Below are positions 23,828 through 33,050 of a stretch of DNA of 55,345 bases, in pieces. A program made the translations under genes and the position numbers. This DNA is from JAJXTN01 sp038230895 (GTDB taxonomy: Bacteria > Patescibacteriota > Saccharimonadia > Saccharimonadales > UBA4665), in NCBI GenBank assembly GCA_038230895.1, contig JBBRMJ010000008.1:1-55345 (forward strand). Reading direction: 5' to 3'. The notes under the pieces were generated by a model. That model saw nothing but the letters and a program-made list of their open reading frames with translations. It did not search any database and was not told the DNA's origin. The stretch's first letter is position 1. The number at the start of each line of letters is the position of its first letter.

Positions 23828-24423
23828 GTAATGCCCGCGCCGAACAACTAGTCGAATCGGGGGCAAGCAACAAAACATTATTTGGGTTCTGGGTGTATCT
23901 GATGACCGATTGCGTTCTGTTCGCATGCCTATTTGCCACCTATGCGGTACTCCACCACAACACCTACGGCGGCCTGACAGGCCGCGAACTGTTTAGTCTG
24001 CCCTACGTTCTCACCGAAACACTCATTTTGCTGACCAGTAGCTTCACCTGTGGTTTGGCGATGTTAGCTGTTCAGCGCAAAGACAAGCGCCAGTTAATCG
24101 GCTGGCTGGCCGTCACTTTCCTACTCGGCGTAGCATTTCTGATCATGGAAGTAACCGAGTTCCGTCATTTAGTCCACGAGGGCAATAGTTGGCGTCGTAG
24201 TGGCTTTTTGTCCGCCTTCTTCACTTTAGTCGGTACTCACGGTTTACACATCAGTATTGGCCTGCTGTGGATGGCCGTCATGGGCAAACAGACCATCCGT
24301 CAGGGATTCACCAGTGGCAATATTCGTCGGCTCACCATGCTCAGTCTATTCTGGCACTTCCTGGACGTTATCTGGATCTTCATTTTCACCATTGTCTATT
24401 TGTTAGGGGCGCTACAAGTATGA
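23824..24423 (+). CDS. cyoC: Cytochrome bo3 quinol oxidase subunit III
   Basis: A 199-residue membrane protein with five helices, the usual length for subunit III of quinol oxidases. Typical features are FGFWVYLMTDCVLFACLFATYAVL in helix 1 and GTHGLHISIGLLWMAVM plus FWHFLDVIWIFIFTIVYL near the end. It stabilises subunit I and may help supply protons and hold lipid. It starts in the ATGA overlap with cyoB and its stop overlaps the cyoD start. Confidence 0.95.
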   Translation: MSNARAEQLVESGASNKTLFGFWVYLMTDCVLFACLFATYAVLHHNTYGGLTGRELFSLPYVLTETLILLTSSFTCGLAMLAVQRKDKRQLIGWLAVTFLLGVAFLIMEVTEFRHLVHEGNSWRRSGFLSAFFTLVGTHGLHISIGLLWMAVMGKQTIRQGFTSGNIRRLTMLSLFWHFLDVIWIFIFTIVYLLGALQV

Positions 24424-24779
24424 AAAAATCACCGACTCAGCACTTACGTCTGATTACCTACATCAATGGCTACGCTTTATCGTTATATTTGACCCTCACA
24501 GCTTATTTGTCGGTGACACACCACTTGTTTTCAAACCATGTGCTGATCTATTGCATCATCGGTCTTGCGCTATTGCAGTTCTTAGTACAAGTGCTGTTTT
24601 TCCTGCATCTCGGTCATGAAACCCGCCCACGCTGGAAGCTGCTCGTCTTCATGTTCATGCTGCTGATTGTTGGCATCTTGGTATTTGGCTCGCTGTGGAT
24701 TATGTCCAACTTACAATATCACCATCCCAACACCCAGACCGAAATCAATAATTACCTGAAGCGCCAAGACGGATTGTAG
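24420..24779 (+). CDS. cyoD: Cytochrome bo3 quinol oxidase subunit IV
   Basis: A 119-residue protein with three helices, belonging to the CyoD family: YINGYALSLYLTLTAYLSV, LALLQFLVQVLFFLHLGHE and FMFMLLIVGILVFGSLWIM. It assists assembly of the CuB site of the oxidase. The true start is ATG 24420, overlapping the cyoC stop by 4 bp; the frame extends upstream to 24267 only because it runs through cyoC. Its TAG stop provides the G of the cyoE GTG start. Confidence 0.93.
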   Translation: MKKSPTQHLRLITYINGYALSLYLTLTAYLSVTHHLFSNHVLIYCIIGLALLQFLVQVLFFLHLGHETRPRWKLLVFMFMLLIVGILVFGSLWIMSNLQYHHPNTQTEINNYLKRQDGL

Positions 24780-25648
24780 TGTTCAAGGCTTATTACCGGC
24801 TGACCAAACCGGGTATCATCTACGGCAATGCGCTGACCGTCATCGGTGGATATTTACTAGCTGCCAGCCACGCAGAATTTATATTATCGTCATTCATGGG
24901 CGTAGTCTTTGGCACATCCCTGGTGATTGCGGCAGCCTGTGTATACAACAATTACATTGACCGTGCTATCGATAGGCTGATGGCCCGAACCAAACAAAGA
25001 GCCCTCGCGAGCGGTGTCATTTCTAATCGCCGCGCACTACTGTTCGGCAGCGTTTTGGGTATTTTGGGTTTTGTGATATTAGTCACATCTACTAATCGCC
25101 TGACTGTCGGGATAGGGCTGATTGCTCTCGCCGATTACGTCCTGTTCTACGGTCTTGCCAAACGCCGCTCCTGGCACGGCACACTCGTTGGCACGATTGC
25201 TGGCTCGGCACCGCTGGTGGCTGGCTATGTGGCCGTCACCGATCAGTTCGATCTAGGAGCCCTGTTGTTGTTACTCACCATGACGGCCTGGCAGATGGCG
25301 CATTTCTATGCCATCGCGCTCTATCGATTGGATGATTACCGCCAAGCACACATCCCAGTCATCAGCATCGTGAAAGGTGTCAAAACTACCAAACGACAGA
25401 TCATGTGGTATATCGTGGTCTTCGGCGGCGCCAACGCGCTACTCAGCATCTATAGCTATACCAGTTACAGCTTCGGGACCATCATGGTCGGTATCAGTCT
25501 GGTTTGGCTCGCCCGTGGCTGGCAGGGCTATGCCATAACAGATAGCGTCACCTGGGGTCGACGGCTGTTTAGCTTTTCGCTGATCGTCCTGTTAGGATTT
25601 TGCTTGGCATTGTCGCTCAATTCGCTGCTGTCAAAATACATCGGTTGA
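24779..25648 (+). CDS. cyoE: Heme O synthase (protoheme farnesyltransferase)
   Basis: UbiA-family membrane enzyme (289 aa, about nine helices) that adds a farnesyl group to heme b, giving heme O for CyoB. The first Asp-rich motif is NNYIDRAIDRLMARTKQRAL, typical of CyoE/CtaB, and the second region YRLDDYRQAHIPV follows in the middle. It starts at GTG 24779, overlapping the cyoD stop by one base. It is the second UbiA-type protein in the window; CrtEb at 5686 has different motifs. It needs farnesyl diphosphate, which the crtE-type pathway could provide as an intermediate. Confidence 0.95.
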   Translation: MFKAYYRLTKPGIIYGNALTVIGGYLLAASHAEFILSSFMGVVFGTSLVIAAACVYNNYIDRAIDRLMARTKQRALASGVISNRRALLFGSVLGILGFVILVTSTNRLTVGIGLIALADYVLFYGLAKRRSWHGTLVGTIAGSAPLVAGYVAVTDQFDLGALLLLLTMTAWQMAHFYAIALYRLDDYRQAHIPVISIVKGVKTTKRQIMWYIVVFGGANALLSIYSYTSYSFGTIMVGISLVWLARGWQGYAITDSVTWGRRLFSFSLIVLLGFCLALSLNSLLSKYIG

Positions 25649-25659
25649 TACCCGAAATA

Positions 25660-27441
25660 CTAGGTGGGCTTATCTTGGGATAGGATCAAAACGGCGTAAG
25701 GGCCAAGGGCTAGATGGCCACTTCCATTCTCAACTGTCACATCGCCAACTTCGAGGCCTTTGAAGTCGGGGCTATAGCCCTTGTAGTCGCTATCGAATCG
25801 GACTTTCCAGACGCCGTCACGGGGAAAATTTATGATGTAATCCTCGTGAACGGTATTCGCGAAGTTAAAAACCACGACCACGTCATCGCCTGGACCACCC
25901 TCGTCCCAACGATGATAGGCCATAACCTTGTCACTATCATTGAGGTGCAAGACGTTGAACCACTGGCTGACGAGGCCTTTGGTGGTACCATGCTGGTTTT
26001 TGCGCAGAGCGATCATGTGCTGGAAAGCTTGCAGAATGCCGGCAAAACGATCGGTTTTGGACCAGTCCAGGGCTTGCCAATCGTTGAAGCTACCATCTTC
26101 CATAAATTCCTGACCCTGGAAGAGCATCGGCATGGCTGGTGCGGTCAGAATAAGTGCGGCCGCAAGCAATGAGCGCTTACGGGCATAGACATTGCTGACA
26201 TTTCCTGGGGAGATCTCCTCACTCAAGCGAGCCCCACCATTATTGCCAGCCGTGTCGTGGGAGTCGGTGTAGACGATGCGCTGGAAAGCATCATTGTTAT
26301 AGCGCTGGGTCAGCGCGTTACAGATGGCGGTGAGATTCCGATCGCGGTCATGCACCGCATCGAGTGCACTCCGCATGACACTCGGGAAGGTCACTTCCCA
26401 CTGGGTCGAAAAGCCTGCACCACCTTCACCAGTCGACTTGGTGATGTAGTCATTGCCGGAAGTATCTTCGGCTATCAATAAGGCCCCCGGATTAATCTTC
26501 TGAGCCAGCGTGTTAATCGCTTGCAAAAGGCTCCAACCCTCAGACAAATCTTCCTGCGGATAATTATTCCAGCCCTTAACATTGCGGATAAAGATCGTCG
26601 AGTCCACACGCAAGCCGTCGAGATGTGAAGCTTGCATCCATAGTCGGACATTATCTAAGATGTACTGACGGACCTCATTGCGGCCGTAATCTGGGCGAGT
26701 GTCACCCCATGGCGTACTCGCCCGCCAATCGTTATAGAAATAAATGCCACCCTTGCTATCTTGATTCCAGCCATCGAATTGCCAGAGGTCAAGACCATTA
26801 TCCGGGCCAAAATGGTTGTACACAACATCGAGGATGACTGCGATACCACGCTGGTGGGCAGCATCGACAAATTCTAAGAAGCCGCGGCGGCCGCCGTACA
26901 GACTCTCAACCGCATAGATAAAATCAGTGGCATAACCCCAGCCGCGGTCCATCGACATGGCACCGATCGGCATGAGTTCTATGGCATTAATCCCCAGTTC
27001 GGCCAGATGATCTAATTTCTCCGCGGCGCTTTGAAAACTGCCGCTGGTGGCCGGATCAGGCCGATTGAATGTCCCGACGTGCAATTCGTAAATCACTAAC
27101 TGGTTAAAACTATCAGCTTTAAAGCCATCATCATGCCACTTAAATGTCGTATCGACAATAACGGAGTTGCCGGCTGAGGTGGTCACCTGCAATGAGCGAG
27201 GATCATTCTTGTAGCGGTCATTGTATCCATCATAGATGACGAATTTGTATTCCTGGCCCGCCTCCGCTTTCGCAATATCAACGAACCAGTAGCCATCACC
27301 TTCGCTGGCCATAGTAGCATGCGACCAATTATTGAACGAGCCGGTAACCGCCACGGCAGCAGCAAACGGGGCCCAAACCCGAAAACTGACGCCATCATCA
27401 TGCAGAATCGCGCCGATATCTTTTTTGCTAACTTTGCTCAT
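25660..27441 (-). CDS. GH13 alpha-glucan branching enzyme-like protein
   Basis: A 593-residue cytoplasmic enzyme with an N-terminal CBM48-like domain (VSFRVWAPFAAAVAVTGSFNNW, about 18-39), a GH13 barrel (about 110-480) and a C-terminal beta domain. Catalytic residues are visible: nucleophile Asp in GLRVDST, acid/base Glu in LIAEDT and the transition-state Asp in YTDSHDT, plus VVYNHFGP in region I. Branching enzymes (GlgB) and trehalohydrolases (TreZ) share this layout; the start and the ELHVGTF segment fit either. It probably handles glycogen-like polymers, but no other glycogen gene lies nearby. TATAAT stands about 15 nt before the ATG. It converges on cyoE with an 11-bp gap. Confidence 0.8.
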   Translation of the reverse strand: MSKVSKKDIGAILHDDGVSFRVWAPFAAAVAVTGSFNNWSHATMASEGDGYWFVDIAKAEAGQEYKFVIYDGYNDRYKNDPRSLQVTTSAGNSVIVDTTFKWHDDGFKADSFNQLVIYELHVGTFNRPDPATSGSFQSAAEKLDHLAELGINAIELMPIGAMSMDRGWGYATDFIYAVESLYGGRRGFLEFVDAAHQRGIAVILDVVYNHFGPDNGLDLWQFDGWNQDSKGGIYFYNDWRASTPWGDTRPDYGRNEVRQYILDNVRLWMQASHLDGLRVDSTIFIRNVKGWNNYPQEDLSEGWSLLQAINTLAQKINPGALLIAEDTSGNDYITKSTGEGGAGFSTQWEVTFPSVMRSALDAVHDRDRNLTAICNALTQRYNNDAFQRIVYTDSHDTAGNNGGARLSEEISPGNVSNVYARKRSLLAAALILTAPAMPMLFQGQEFMEDGSFNDWQALDWSKTDRFAGILQAFQHMIALRKNQHGTTKGLVSQWFNVLHLNDSDKVMAYHRWDEGGPGDDVVVVFNFANTVHEDYIINFPRDGVWKVRFDSDYKGYSPDFKGLEVGDVTVENGSGHLALGPYAVLILSQDKPT

Positions 27442-27486
27442 AGGTATCTACGACCTATTATAATGCTTATGTCTGTTTTCGGGCAG

Positions 27487-27723
27487 TTAGTTCTCAGATT
27501 TGCCACGCCGCTTAGCTTTGGCGGTGATGGCGGCGGCTTTGCTTCGCAATCGATCAGCGTGACGTTTGGCCCAATCAAACTCCCGAGCCAGCAGCAATAA
27601 GGCCGCCAAGCAAACGATAATCCCCGGTCCAGGTAGCGGTATCAACAATATCCCGATAATGAGTAGCGGGAAACCGAGCGCAGCTACCACAATTTTGCGA
27701 GACAATCGATTTGTTTGTATCAC
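27487..27723 (-). CDS. PGPGW-type small membrane protein
   Basis: A 78-residue protein with two close membrane helices separated by the motif LPGPGI (the PGPGW family, PF09656-like), then a basic C-terminal tail (KRHADRLRSKAAAITAKAKRRG). Function unknown. An ATG at 27732 overlaps a TATAAT box, whereas the GTG at 27723 lies 7 nt after that box, the spacing seen in the other leaderless genes of this window, so GTG 27723 is preferred. A start at 27732 would add three residues (MEG) before the present start. Confidence 0.65.
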   Translation of the reverse strand: MIQTNRLSRKIVVAALGFPLLIIGILLIPLPGPGIIVCLAALLLLAREFDWAKRHADRLRSKAAAITAKAKRRGKSEN

Positions 27724-27730
27724 GCCTTCC

Positions 27731-27736
27731 ATTATA
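27731..27736 (-). promoter_or_regulatory. -10 box of PGPGW gene, leaderless type
   Basis: Minus-strand TATAAT ending 7 nt before GTG 27723. The alternative ATG at 27732 would lie within the promoter box. Confidence 0.45.
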
Positions 27737-27860
27737 GACGATTAGACTATAGATTTGCTGAGTAGTGGCACAGCCATCCAGCCGCCGATATGCAGAAGCG
27801 CTCGGCTTGTATCCCCCAAGTTGGAAATAACAAGAATAGCGTTCGATTTGTGATTTTTTT

Positions 27861-27872
27861 CGCTATATAGCG
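27861..27872. other. 12-bp palindrome in intergenic region
   Basis: CGCTATATAGCG within the 270-bp AT-rich gap between the divergent PGPGW gene and the response regulator. It could be an operator for the two-component system or for autoregulation. Nothing else was recognised in the gap. Confidence 0.3.
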
Positions 27873-27995
27873 TCTCGACTACGCTATTCATGTAATAATG
27901 TGTATTTTTGTCAAAATAGTTCTTGCTATTTTTATGAATAGTTTAATAATTAGTTAATCATCGCTGGAGATAATGTTCGGAGTAATGGACGGTAT

Positions 27996-28697
27996 ATGAA
28001 ACTGCTACTTATTGAAGACTCAATCGATATCGCTTCAGCGCTCGAGCGCGCGCTATCAAGCACGTATGTCGTCGACGTCGCGATCACTGGCCAATCCGGC
28101 TTCGACATGGCCTTGACTGACGATTATGGGCTCATCATACTCGACCTTAATCTCCCGGACAGACATGGGCTGGACATTTGCCAGGCTATCCGCAGTCACT
28201 CCATACGCGTACCTATCCTTATTTTGAGTGGCGAATCCAAGGTACTCAGCAAAATTAGCTTGCTTGATGCCGGTGCTGATGACTATCTGACCAAGCCATT
28301 CTCTCTCGGCGAACTGAAAGTTCGATTGCGAGCCCTACAACGACGGGCTGAAAGCCGAATTCTCAAACAATTTCATTTAGTGGTTGGCGATCTCACGCTC
28401 GACGGGAGCAGTCACCAAGTAACACGTGCTGAGCAAACCATTAAATTACGCCGCAAGGAGTACTCACTGCTTGAATGCTTAATGCAAAATGCTGGCAGTG
28501 TCGTCAGCCGTCAAACACTGTGTGCACACGCCTGGCATGACAGTGAGGACCCCTGGAAGAACACTATTGATGTTCACATCAAATATCTACGAGATAAAGT
28601 AGATCGACCGTTTGACAGCCAGCTTATTAAAACGGTTCATGGTTATGGTTATCGGCTGGAGCCAACGCCAAACCTGCCTACCACGAGGCCGGGCTAG
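27996..28697 (+). CDS. OmpR-family response regulator
   Basis: A 233-residue DNA-binding regulator. The N-terminal receiver begins KLLLIEDSIDIASALERAL, with phosphoacceptor Asp in LIILDLNLP, Ser in LILSGE and Lys in LTKPFSL. The C-terminal winged helix covers about 130-225, ending with the typical HIKYLRDKVDRPF and VHGYGYRL. It is followed after 3 nt by the histidine kinase, forming a two-gene operon. Target genes are unknown; the AT-rich upstream region contains a 12-bp palindrome. Confidence 0.93.
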   Translation: MKLLLIEDSIDIASALERALSSTYVVDVAITGQSGFDMALTDDYGLIILDLNLPDRHGLDICQAIRSHSIRVPILILSGESKVLSKISLLDAGADDYLTKPFSLGELKVRLRALQRRAESRILKQFHLVVGDLTLDGSSHQVTRAEQTIKLRRKEYSLLECLMQNAGSVVSRQTLCAHAWHDSEDPWKNTIDVHIKYLRDKVDRPFDSQLIKTVHGYGYRLEPTPNLPTTRPG

Positions 28698-28700
28698 GTT

Positions 28701-29828
28701 ATGTCATTATTTGATACGCCGGCATCGCTGACCTTGTATCTAGCAACAGCCAAACCGGTTCGCAACTTTCATGGGCTAACCAAACGGTGGCTGGCAGTGT
28801 TGCGTGCTCGCCTGTGGCAGCTACCGAATCGTTGTTTGGGCCAGCTTGTAAGGCCTACGGTGCTGGGCAGTATAGGCTTTGCTAGATGGCAGGAAATTAT
28901 GGTCAACATCATGCTGGGTGGCTTAGCCACGATAACTGTAGTTAAGCTTAGCCTATCGTTGACAGAAGCGGAGCCCGTCAGCCTAGACCAGATAGTTGAA
29001 TCTTCACTGAGCCATCTCGTCTTCCTGACCTTGCTGCTAGGAATTTGGCAACTCTGTCGGGTTGGCTATCGGCAGCTCGCTCGCCAACGAGATCAGCTGG
29101 AGATTGCGGTTGCAGAGCGAACCCGTGAACTCTGGGACACACAAGGCTCGCGCAACGAAGCCCTGCAACGGTACGCTGAATTTGGCAGACTGAGCGCAAG
29201 TTTGCTACACGAAGTATCAATACCACTGACAGCCGCAACGCTTAACCTCGATCAATTCGACGGGCATGAATTCGAAATGGTGATGCGCGCCCGAAAGAAT
29301 CTCCAGCAGTTAGAACGATACATTGAAGCCGCGCGCCAACACTTAAAACCTGGTAGCACTGTGGTCCGCTTTAACATTGGTGAAGAGTTAGATCGATTAC
29401 TTCTCGTCATGGAGCCATTGGCTCGGCAACACACTATTAAGCTTGTCGTCGAAGTGACCAGCAACACTGGCCTCAAGGGTGATCCTGTGAAATTCAATCA
29501 ACTCGTCGCCAACTTAATCGCCAATGCCATTGACGCCTACGATGACTGGTCGGTCAGGGATTCGTATAAACGCATTGTCATTCGTACAAAAGTGACAAAA
29601 CAGACAATCAGCATTCAAGTGATTGACTGGGGTAAGGGTATCAGTGTCACCGGGCTATCACACATTTTTGAGCCATTCTACACCACCAAAGCCAACACCA
29701 ATCGGGGTATAGGCATTGGACTGAGCATTGTAAAACACATTGTCGAAGAAGATTTCCGCGGCGAAATTAGCGTTAACAGCACCCCAAAAACTTGTACCAC
29801 CTTCTCGGTAGTATTGCCACGGCACTAA
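28701..29828 (+). CDS. Sensor histidine kinase
   Basis: A 375-residue membrane kinase. Two hydrophobic segments near 70-85 and 102-120 enclose a very short external loop, so there is no large extracellular sensor; it may sense the membrane or an intracellular cue. The coiled region RQRDQLEIAVAERTRELW leads into the H-box FGRLSASLLHEVSIPLTAA (phosphorylated His in LLHE). The ATPase has the N box QLVANLIANAIDAY, the G1 box DWGKGIS, the F box IFEPFYTTK and the G2 box GIGIGLSIVKHIV. It is paired with the OmpR-type regulator at 27996. It ends convergent to the 29832 gene with a 3-bp gap. Confidence 0.93.
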   Translation: MSLFDTPASLTLYLATAKPVRNFHGLTKRWLAVLRARLWQLPNRCLGQLVRPTVLGSIGFARWQEIMVNIMLGGLATITVVKLSLSLTEAEPVSLDQIVESSLSHLVFLTLLLGIWQLCRVGYRQLARQRDQLEIAVAERTRELWDTQGSRNEALQRYAEFGRLSASLLHEVSIPLTAATLNLDQFDGHEFEMVMRARKNLQQLERYIEAARQHLKPGSTVVRFNIGEELDRLLLVMEPLARQHTIKLVVEVTSNTGLKGDPVKFNQLVANLIANAIDAYDDWSVRDSYKRIVIRTKVTKQTISIQVIDWGKGISVTGLSHIFEPFYTTKANTNRGIGIGLSIVKHIVEEDFRGEISVNSTPKTCTTFSVVLPRH

Positions 29829-29831
29829 AAG

Positions 29832-30305
29832 CTATTTGCTGAGGTTGGTGTTGTCGGATGTAGGAGTGACGTTGACGGGGGCAATGGTAACAATTTGGTT
29901 GCTACTGGGGCGATACAGAATGGCTTCTTTTTCACGGCTGTAGACCAGAACTTTATCACCATCGTTAGCATTCTGGAAGAAGGTTTGGCTCTTGAGCTTG
30001 TCGGCATGAACCACCGTTGCAACAGTTGGGATTTCATCCGCAGGCACGACGACTAACTTCCGAACTTTTGCGATCAGACTTTTAACCTGTTGGGTGTTGT
30101 TGGCTTGCAGTTTATGCTGAGCCGAGCGATACTGTAAGAACAAAAATGCGATTACCAGCACCAAGAGGCTTACCACCAGCCATGGTAGATTTTTGCGATT
30201 GAGCAATTTCCTCGGCTTGAAATCACTCTGTCTTTTATCAGACTGTTTATCAGGATTACCGGCTGGCGTGATGAATGTTCGTGTCGAACTCGTCGTCGAT
30301 TGCAT
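29832..30305 (-). CDS. Hypothetical membrane-anchored protein
   Basis: A 157-residue protein with a charged cytoplasmic N-terminus of about 40 residues, one membrane helix (about 41-59, PWLVVSLLVLVIAFLFLQY) and a small extracellular domain. The segment VVVPADEIPTVATVVHADKL, then FFQNANDGDKVLVYSREKEAILYRP, is of a kind I associate with Patescibacteria hypothetical proteins, but I cannot name a family. The last residues are disordered (PTSDNTNLSK). It is the last gene of the minus-strand surface-protein block. A GAGGTAG Shine-Dalgarno lies before the ATG. Confidence 0.7.
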   Translation of the reverse strand: MQSTTSSTRTFITPAGNPDKQSDKRQSDFKPRKLLNRKNLPWLVVSLLVLVIAFLFLQYRSAQHKLQANNTQQVKSLIAKVRKLVVVPADEIPTVATVVHADKLKSQTFFQNANDGDKVLVYSREKEAILYRPSSNQIVTIAPVNVTPTSDNTNLSK

Positions 30306-30374
30306 GTGAGTGAATTACTACCTCGTTCCCTGCTATTGTAGCAGATAGCATTGCGAATACTAACGCTTATGTTT

Positions 30375-32957
30375 TTAGTTCGCACTAGTGGTTGGTGCCG
30401 CGACGACTACTGGATTTGAAGCAGTTTGTGGGTTATTCACACCAACCGCTGTCCAAGTAAAGATAGTATCCGTCGTTGCTGAATTTTGGAGGCTGATGTC
30501 AAAACCTTTGGCGGTCACGTTGCTAATAGTACTCAGTGCGAATTGTCCGTTGTTGACCGACGCGCTGACGATTGGTGGGTTGTCATAGGCTAACTTGAAT
30601 GTCACATGAACGTTCGAATCGCCACTTCGAAAGTTAGCATATCCGGCGCTATCGCTCGCGACGGTGACATGGCCATCGATCTGGATATCTTGGCGGAAAA
30701 TAGCTTTACCAAAAAATGTGGCTAGTTTCTGGAAAGTGCTTAGCCCGTTGAAAGCACTATCGCCGCCGACTATTAGACCACCCTGTAGTGTCGCGTCAGT
30801 GAGGCTCAGGCTTCCAGCTAGCGATGCATTACCGGTAGCATCAAAATTGAAATGCGACAGGCCCGTGGCATCAGTTAACTGCGTGGTGCCGTCATTTGCC
30901 GGTGTGGCCGCTAGGCTACTGGCATCGATTGGGGGTGGTACGGCTGGCGAAGCTGTAACCAGGGCTGCTAAATTACTGGCATTAGCTGGATCGGTAGTTG
31001 GATCAACTGTAGCTGTTGTTGTGTCAGTTGTAGTGGCAATATCTGCTTGGAGTTGCTCGATGGCGACCGTATTGGCTGAGGCTGGCGCAGCAACTGGAGC
31101 ATCGTCCTGCCAAAAGCGTGCATAGTCTAAGTCAAAGTTTGCGGCTACGTTTGTCGTTTGAGAAACATACATTTCCATCGCGAGATTTGCCACAGGGAGA
31201 GTGCCCGTCACTGTGCCACAATCTTGAAAGCTCGTCGAAGTACCAGCATTATTGATAATGAAGAATCTTACGGTAGTCGCGTTTACAACTACGATTCTAC
31301 CGATAGCAAATACGTTAGCAACTTCGTTACCGGGGCACGTCACTGTTCCAACGTTCGCACCGCCACTTCTAACCACGCCCTGCCAACCAGTAACACCGGT
31401 ACTATTATTGGTCCAGAAGAAAATACCATTTGTTGGCAGTGCATCATTCGTAACAGGTGCCGTTGCCAAGTCACCCATCCCCCACACAAGGTCATCGGTG
31501 GTTTTAAGAGCCCCTGGACGAACCTTCATTTGAACTATGGGCAAGTTTGAAGCATTGAGCGGTAAATCCAATACACCGGGAGTCGCACCTTCAGCAGCCA
31601 AACCACCCCTTGCTGTAGTCGCTGCCGTAGCAATCCTCAAGAAACCGCCAGTTGTACTGATATCCGAGCTTGCGACTGAAGCTTGTGCATTATTATTGAA
31701 GTACCAGTTTAAGCTATCGCCTACATTACGATTATTGGTCGTCAGCGAAGCTAATGAAGCGACGAATTCCATAGCGTACGTATCGGTGTTTCCTATGAAG
31801 GCGCCGGTACTGGCGACGCCACCGAAATTACCGCTGGCGACCCCGTTACTACCGGCGTTAACACTGGCCCCTGTCATTAAAGCAGGGTCAAAGTAATCAA
31901 TGCCTTTTCCGTATATTTCGCCATTTCCGGCCAGTGTCGTATTGGGGGCAGTTAAATAGTTAGTGTAGCCAGCACCACCGGTATTCGTAATACTGATAGC
32001 GGCGCCGATGGCGACTGTCGCGTTGGCATTGTCTATCGTCAAACCGTTATCCAGGCCATTGGTGTTAGCCGAGGCCGCCTGTTGGATGAACGCGCCATTG
32101 GTTGTGCCAGCCGTTGTCGATGGTGTTCCGATGAAGCTAATACCGTTAACTGTCCCCGCCAAGTCACTGGTAATTGCCAAATTTCCGGTTCCAGTAAACG
32201 TCATGACGACATTCTGTTTGAATGTGGCGTTCTGATTGACCGAAAGCGCACCATTGACAGTGGTTGTCTGCCCGAGGCGACTGATAGCGACTGAAGTGGC
32301 GTTGGCTCCTCCAATGTTCATGGCGGCTGTACCTGCGCCGGCGCTATCAATCGAGACATTGGTCGCAGCTCCCGAGTTGATGGTCAGAGCGCCAGTAGAT
32401 GTCAGTGAGGGCGTGATAACGCTAGTGACATTAACGCTACCGCTCTGTTGACCACCTGAGGGCGTTAATTGGACTAACTGCGCGTTGGTCAGACCACCGA
32501 CTTTATCGGCGTTGAACGCAAAGGGCACAGATTGGAGCTGGACGCGGGGAGTCATTTCGCCAGCCGGGTCACTGTTGAAAGTGATTCCCAGATAGAGGCT
32601 GGGGTTAGCGTTGAAATCGATGGGCGTACTACTGTTACAGGCATTAGCGGTGAAGAATGGACAGTTCGCTCCGAGGTTGACCTGAAACACACCGGCAGTC
32701 ACGGTCACGCTGCTATCAGTTTCGGTCCACAGAGCCGAGCCACCACTAGTGGCACTATAGAGCTTAAAAACAAAGGTATACGTACCGTCGGTGACATTGG
32801 TACCAGCAGTAGCGCCGGCGTTGACGACTTTTCCTTGAAAACTGACAGTCGTCGGATTGGCAGCTTTAACAGAGGTACTAAAACCGAAACCACATGCCAA
32901 AATCACCACAACCAGTGTGGCTGAAAGCAGCCTCGAACGGGTAATCAAGTGACCCAT
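30375..32957 (-). CDS. Large secreted surface protein, 860 aa
   Basis: A Ser/Thr/Ala/Asn-rich exported protein. The signal peptide (1-32, ending VKAANP) is followed by a domain opening TVSFQGKVVNAGATAG, with TVTAGVFQVNLGA and RVQLQSVPFAFNADKVGGLT, a module common at the N-terminus of large CPR and Bacteroidetes surface or fibre proteins. A long beta-repeat region (about 160-360), a jelly-roll-like domain (about 400-620) and a Thr/Ala linker follow. The C-terminal module SGDSNVHVTFKLAYDNPPIVSAS recalls H-type lectin folds. It is likely an adhesin or fibre protein that meets a host cell (inference). Only a few Cys are present. It has its own weak AAGGAA ribosome-binding site. Confidence 0.75.
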   Translation of the reverse strand: MGHLITRSRLLSATLVVVILACGFGFSTSVKAANPTTVSFQGKVVNAGATAGTNVTDGTYTFVFKLYSATSGGSALWTETDSSVTVTAGVFQVNLGANCPFFTANACNSSTPIDFNANPSLYLGITFNSDPAGEMTPRVQLQSVPFAFNADKVGGLTNAQLVQLTPSGGQQSGSVNVTSVITPSLTSTGALTINSGAATNVSIDSAGAGTAAMNIGGANATSVAISRLGQTTTVNGALSVNQNATFKQNVVMTFTGTGNLAITSDLAGTVNGISFIGTPSTTAGTTNGAFIQQAASANTNGLDNGLTIDNANATVAIGAAISITNTGGAGYTNYLTAPNTTLAGNGEIYGKGIDYFDPALMTGASVNAGSNGVASGNFGGVASTGAFIGNTDTYAMEFVASLASLTTNNRNVGDSLNWYFNNNAQASVASSDISTTGGFLRIATAATTARGGLAAEGATPGVLDLPLNASNLPIVQMKVRPGALKTTDDLVWGMGDLATAPVTNDALPTNGIFFWTNNSTGVTGWQGVVRSGGANVGTVTCPGNEVANVFAIGRIVVVNATTVRFFIINNAGTSTSFQDCGTVTGTLPVANLAMEMYVSQTTNVAANFDLDYARFWQDDAPVAAPASANTVAIEQLQADIATTTDTTTATVDPTTDPANASNLAALVTASPAVPPPIDASSLAATPANDGTTQLTDATGLSHFNFDATGNASLAGSLSLTDATLQGGLIVGGDSAFNGLSTFQKLATFFGKAIFRQDIQIDGHVTVASDSAGYANFRSGDSNVHVTFKLAYDNPPIVSASVNNGQFALSTISNVTAKGFDISLQNSATTDTIFTWTAVGVNNPQTASNPVVVAAPTTSAN

Positions 32958-33050
32958 ATTCCTTGCGTTTTTTCCTCACGCGTATTTCTTTTTAAACGTA
33001 CTCTTAAATCGTACAAAATTTTACAACTAAACACAAGCCTTTTATCGAAG

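Noticed and set aside
31158..32451. Several plus-strand ORFs of 70-150 residues
   Set aside because: Antisense frames of the 860-residue surface protein, whose signal peptide and domains are convincing.
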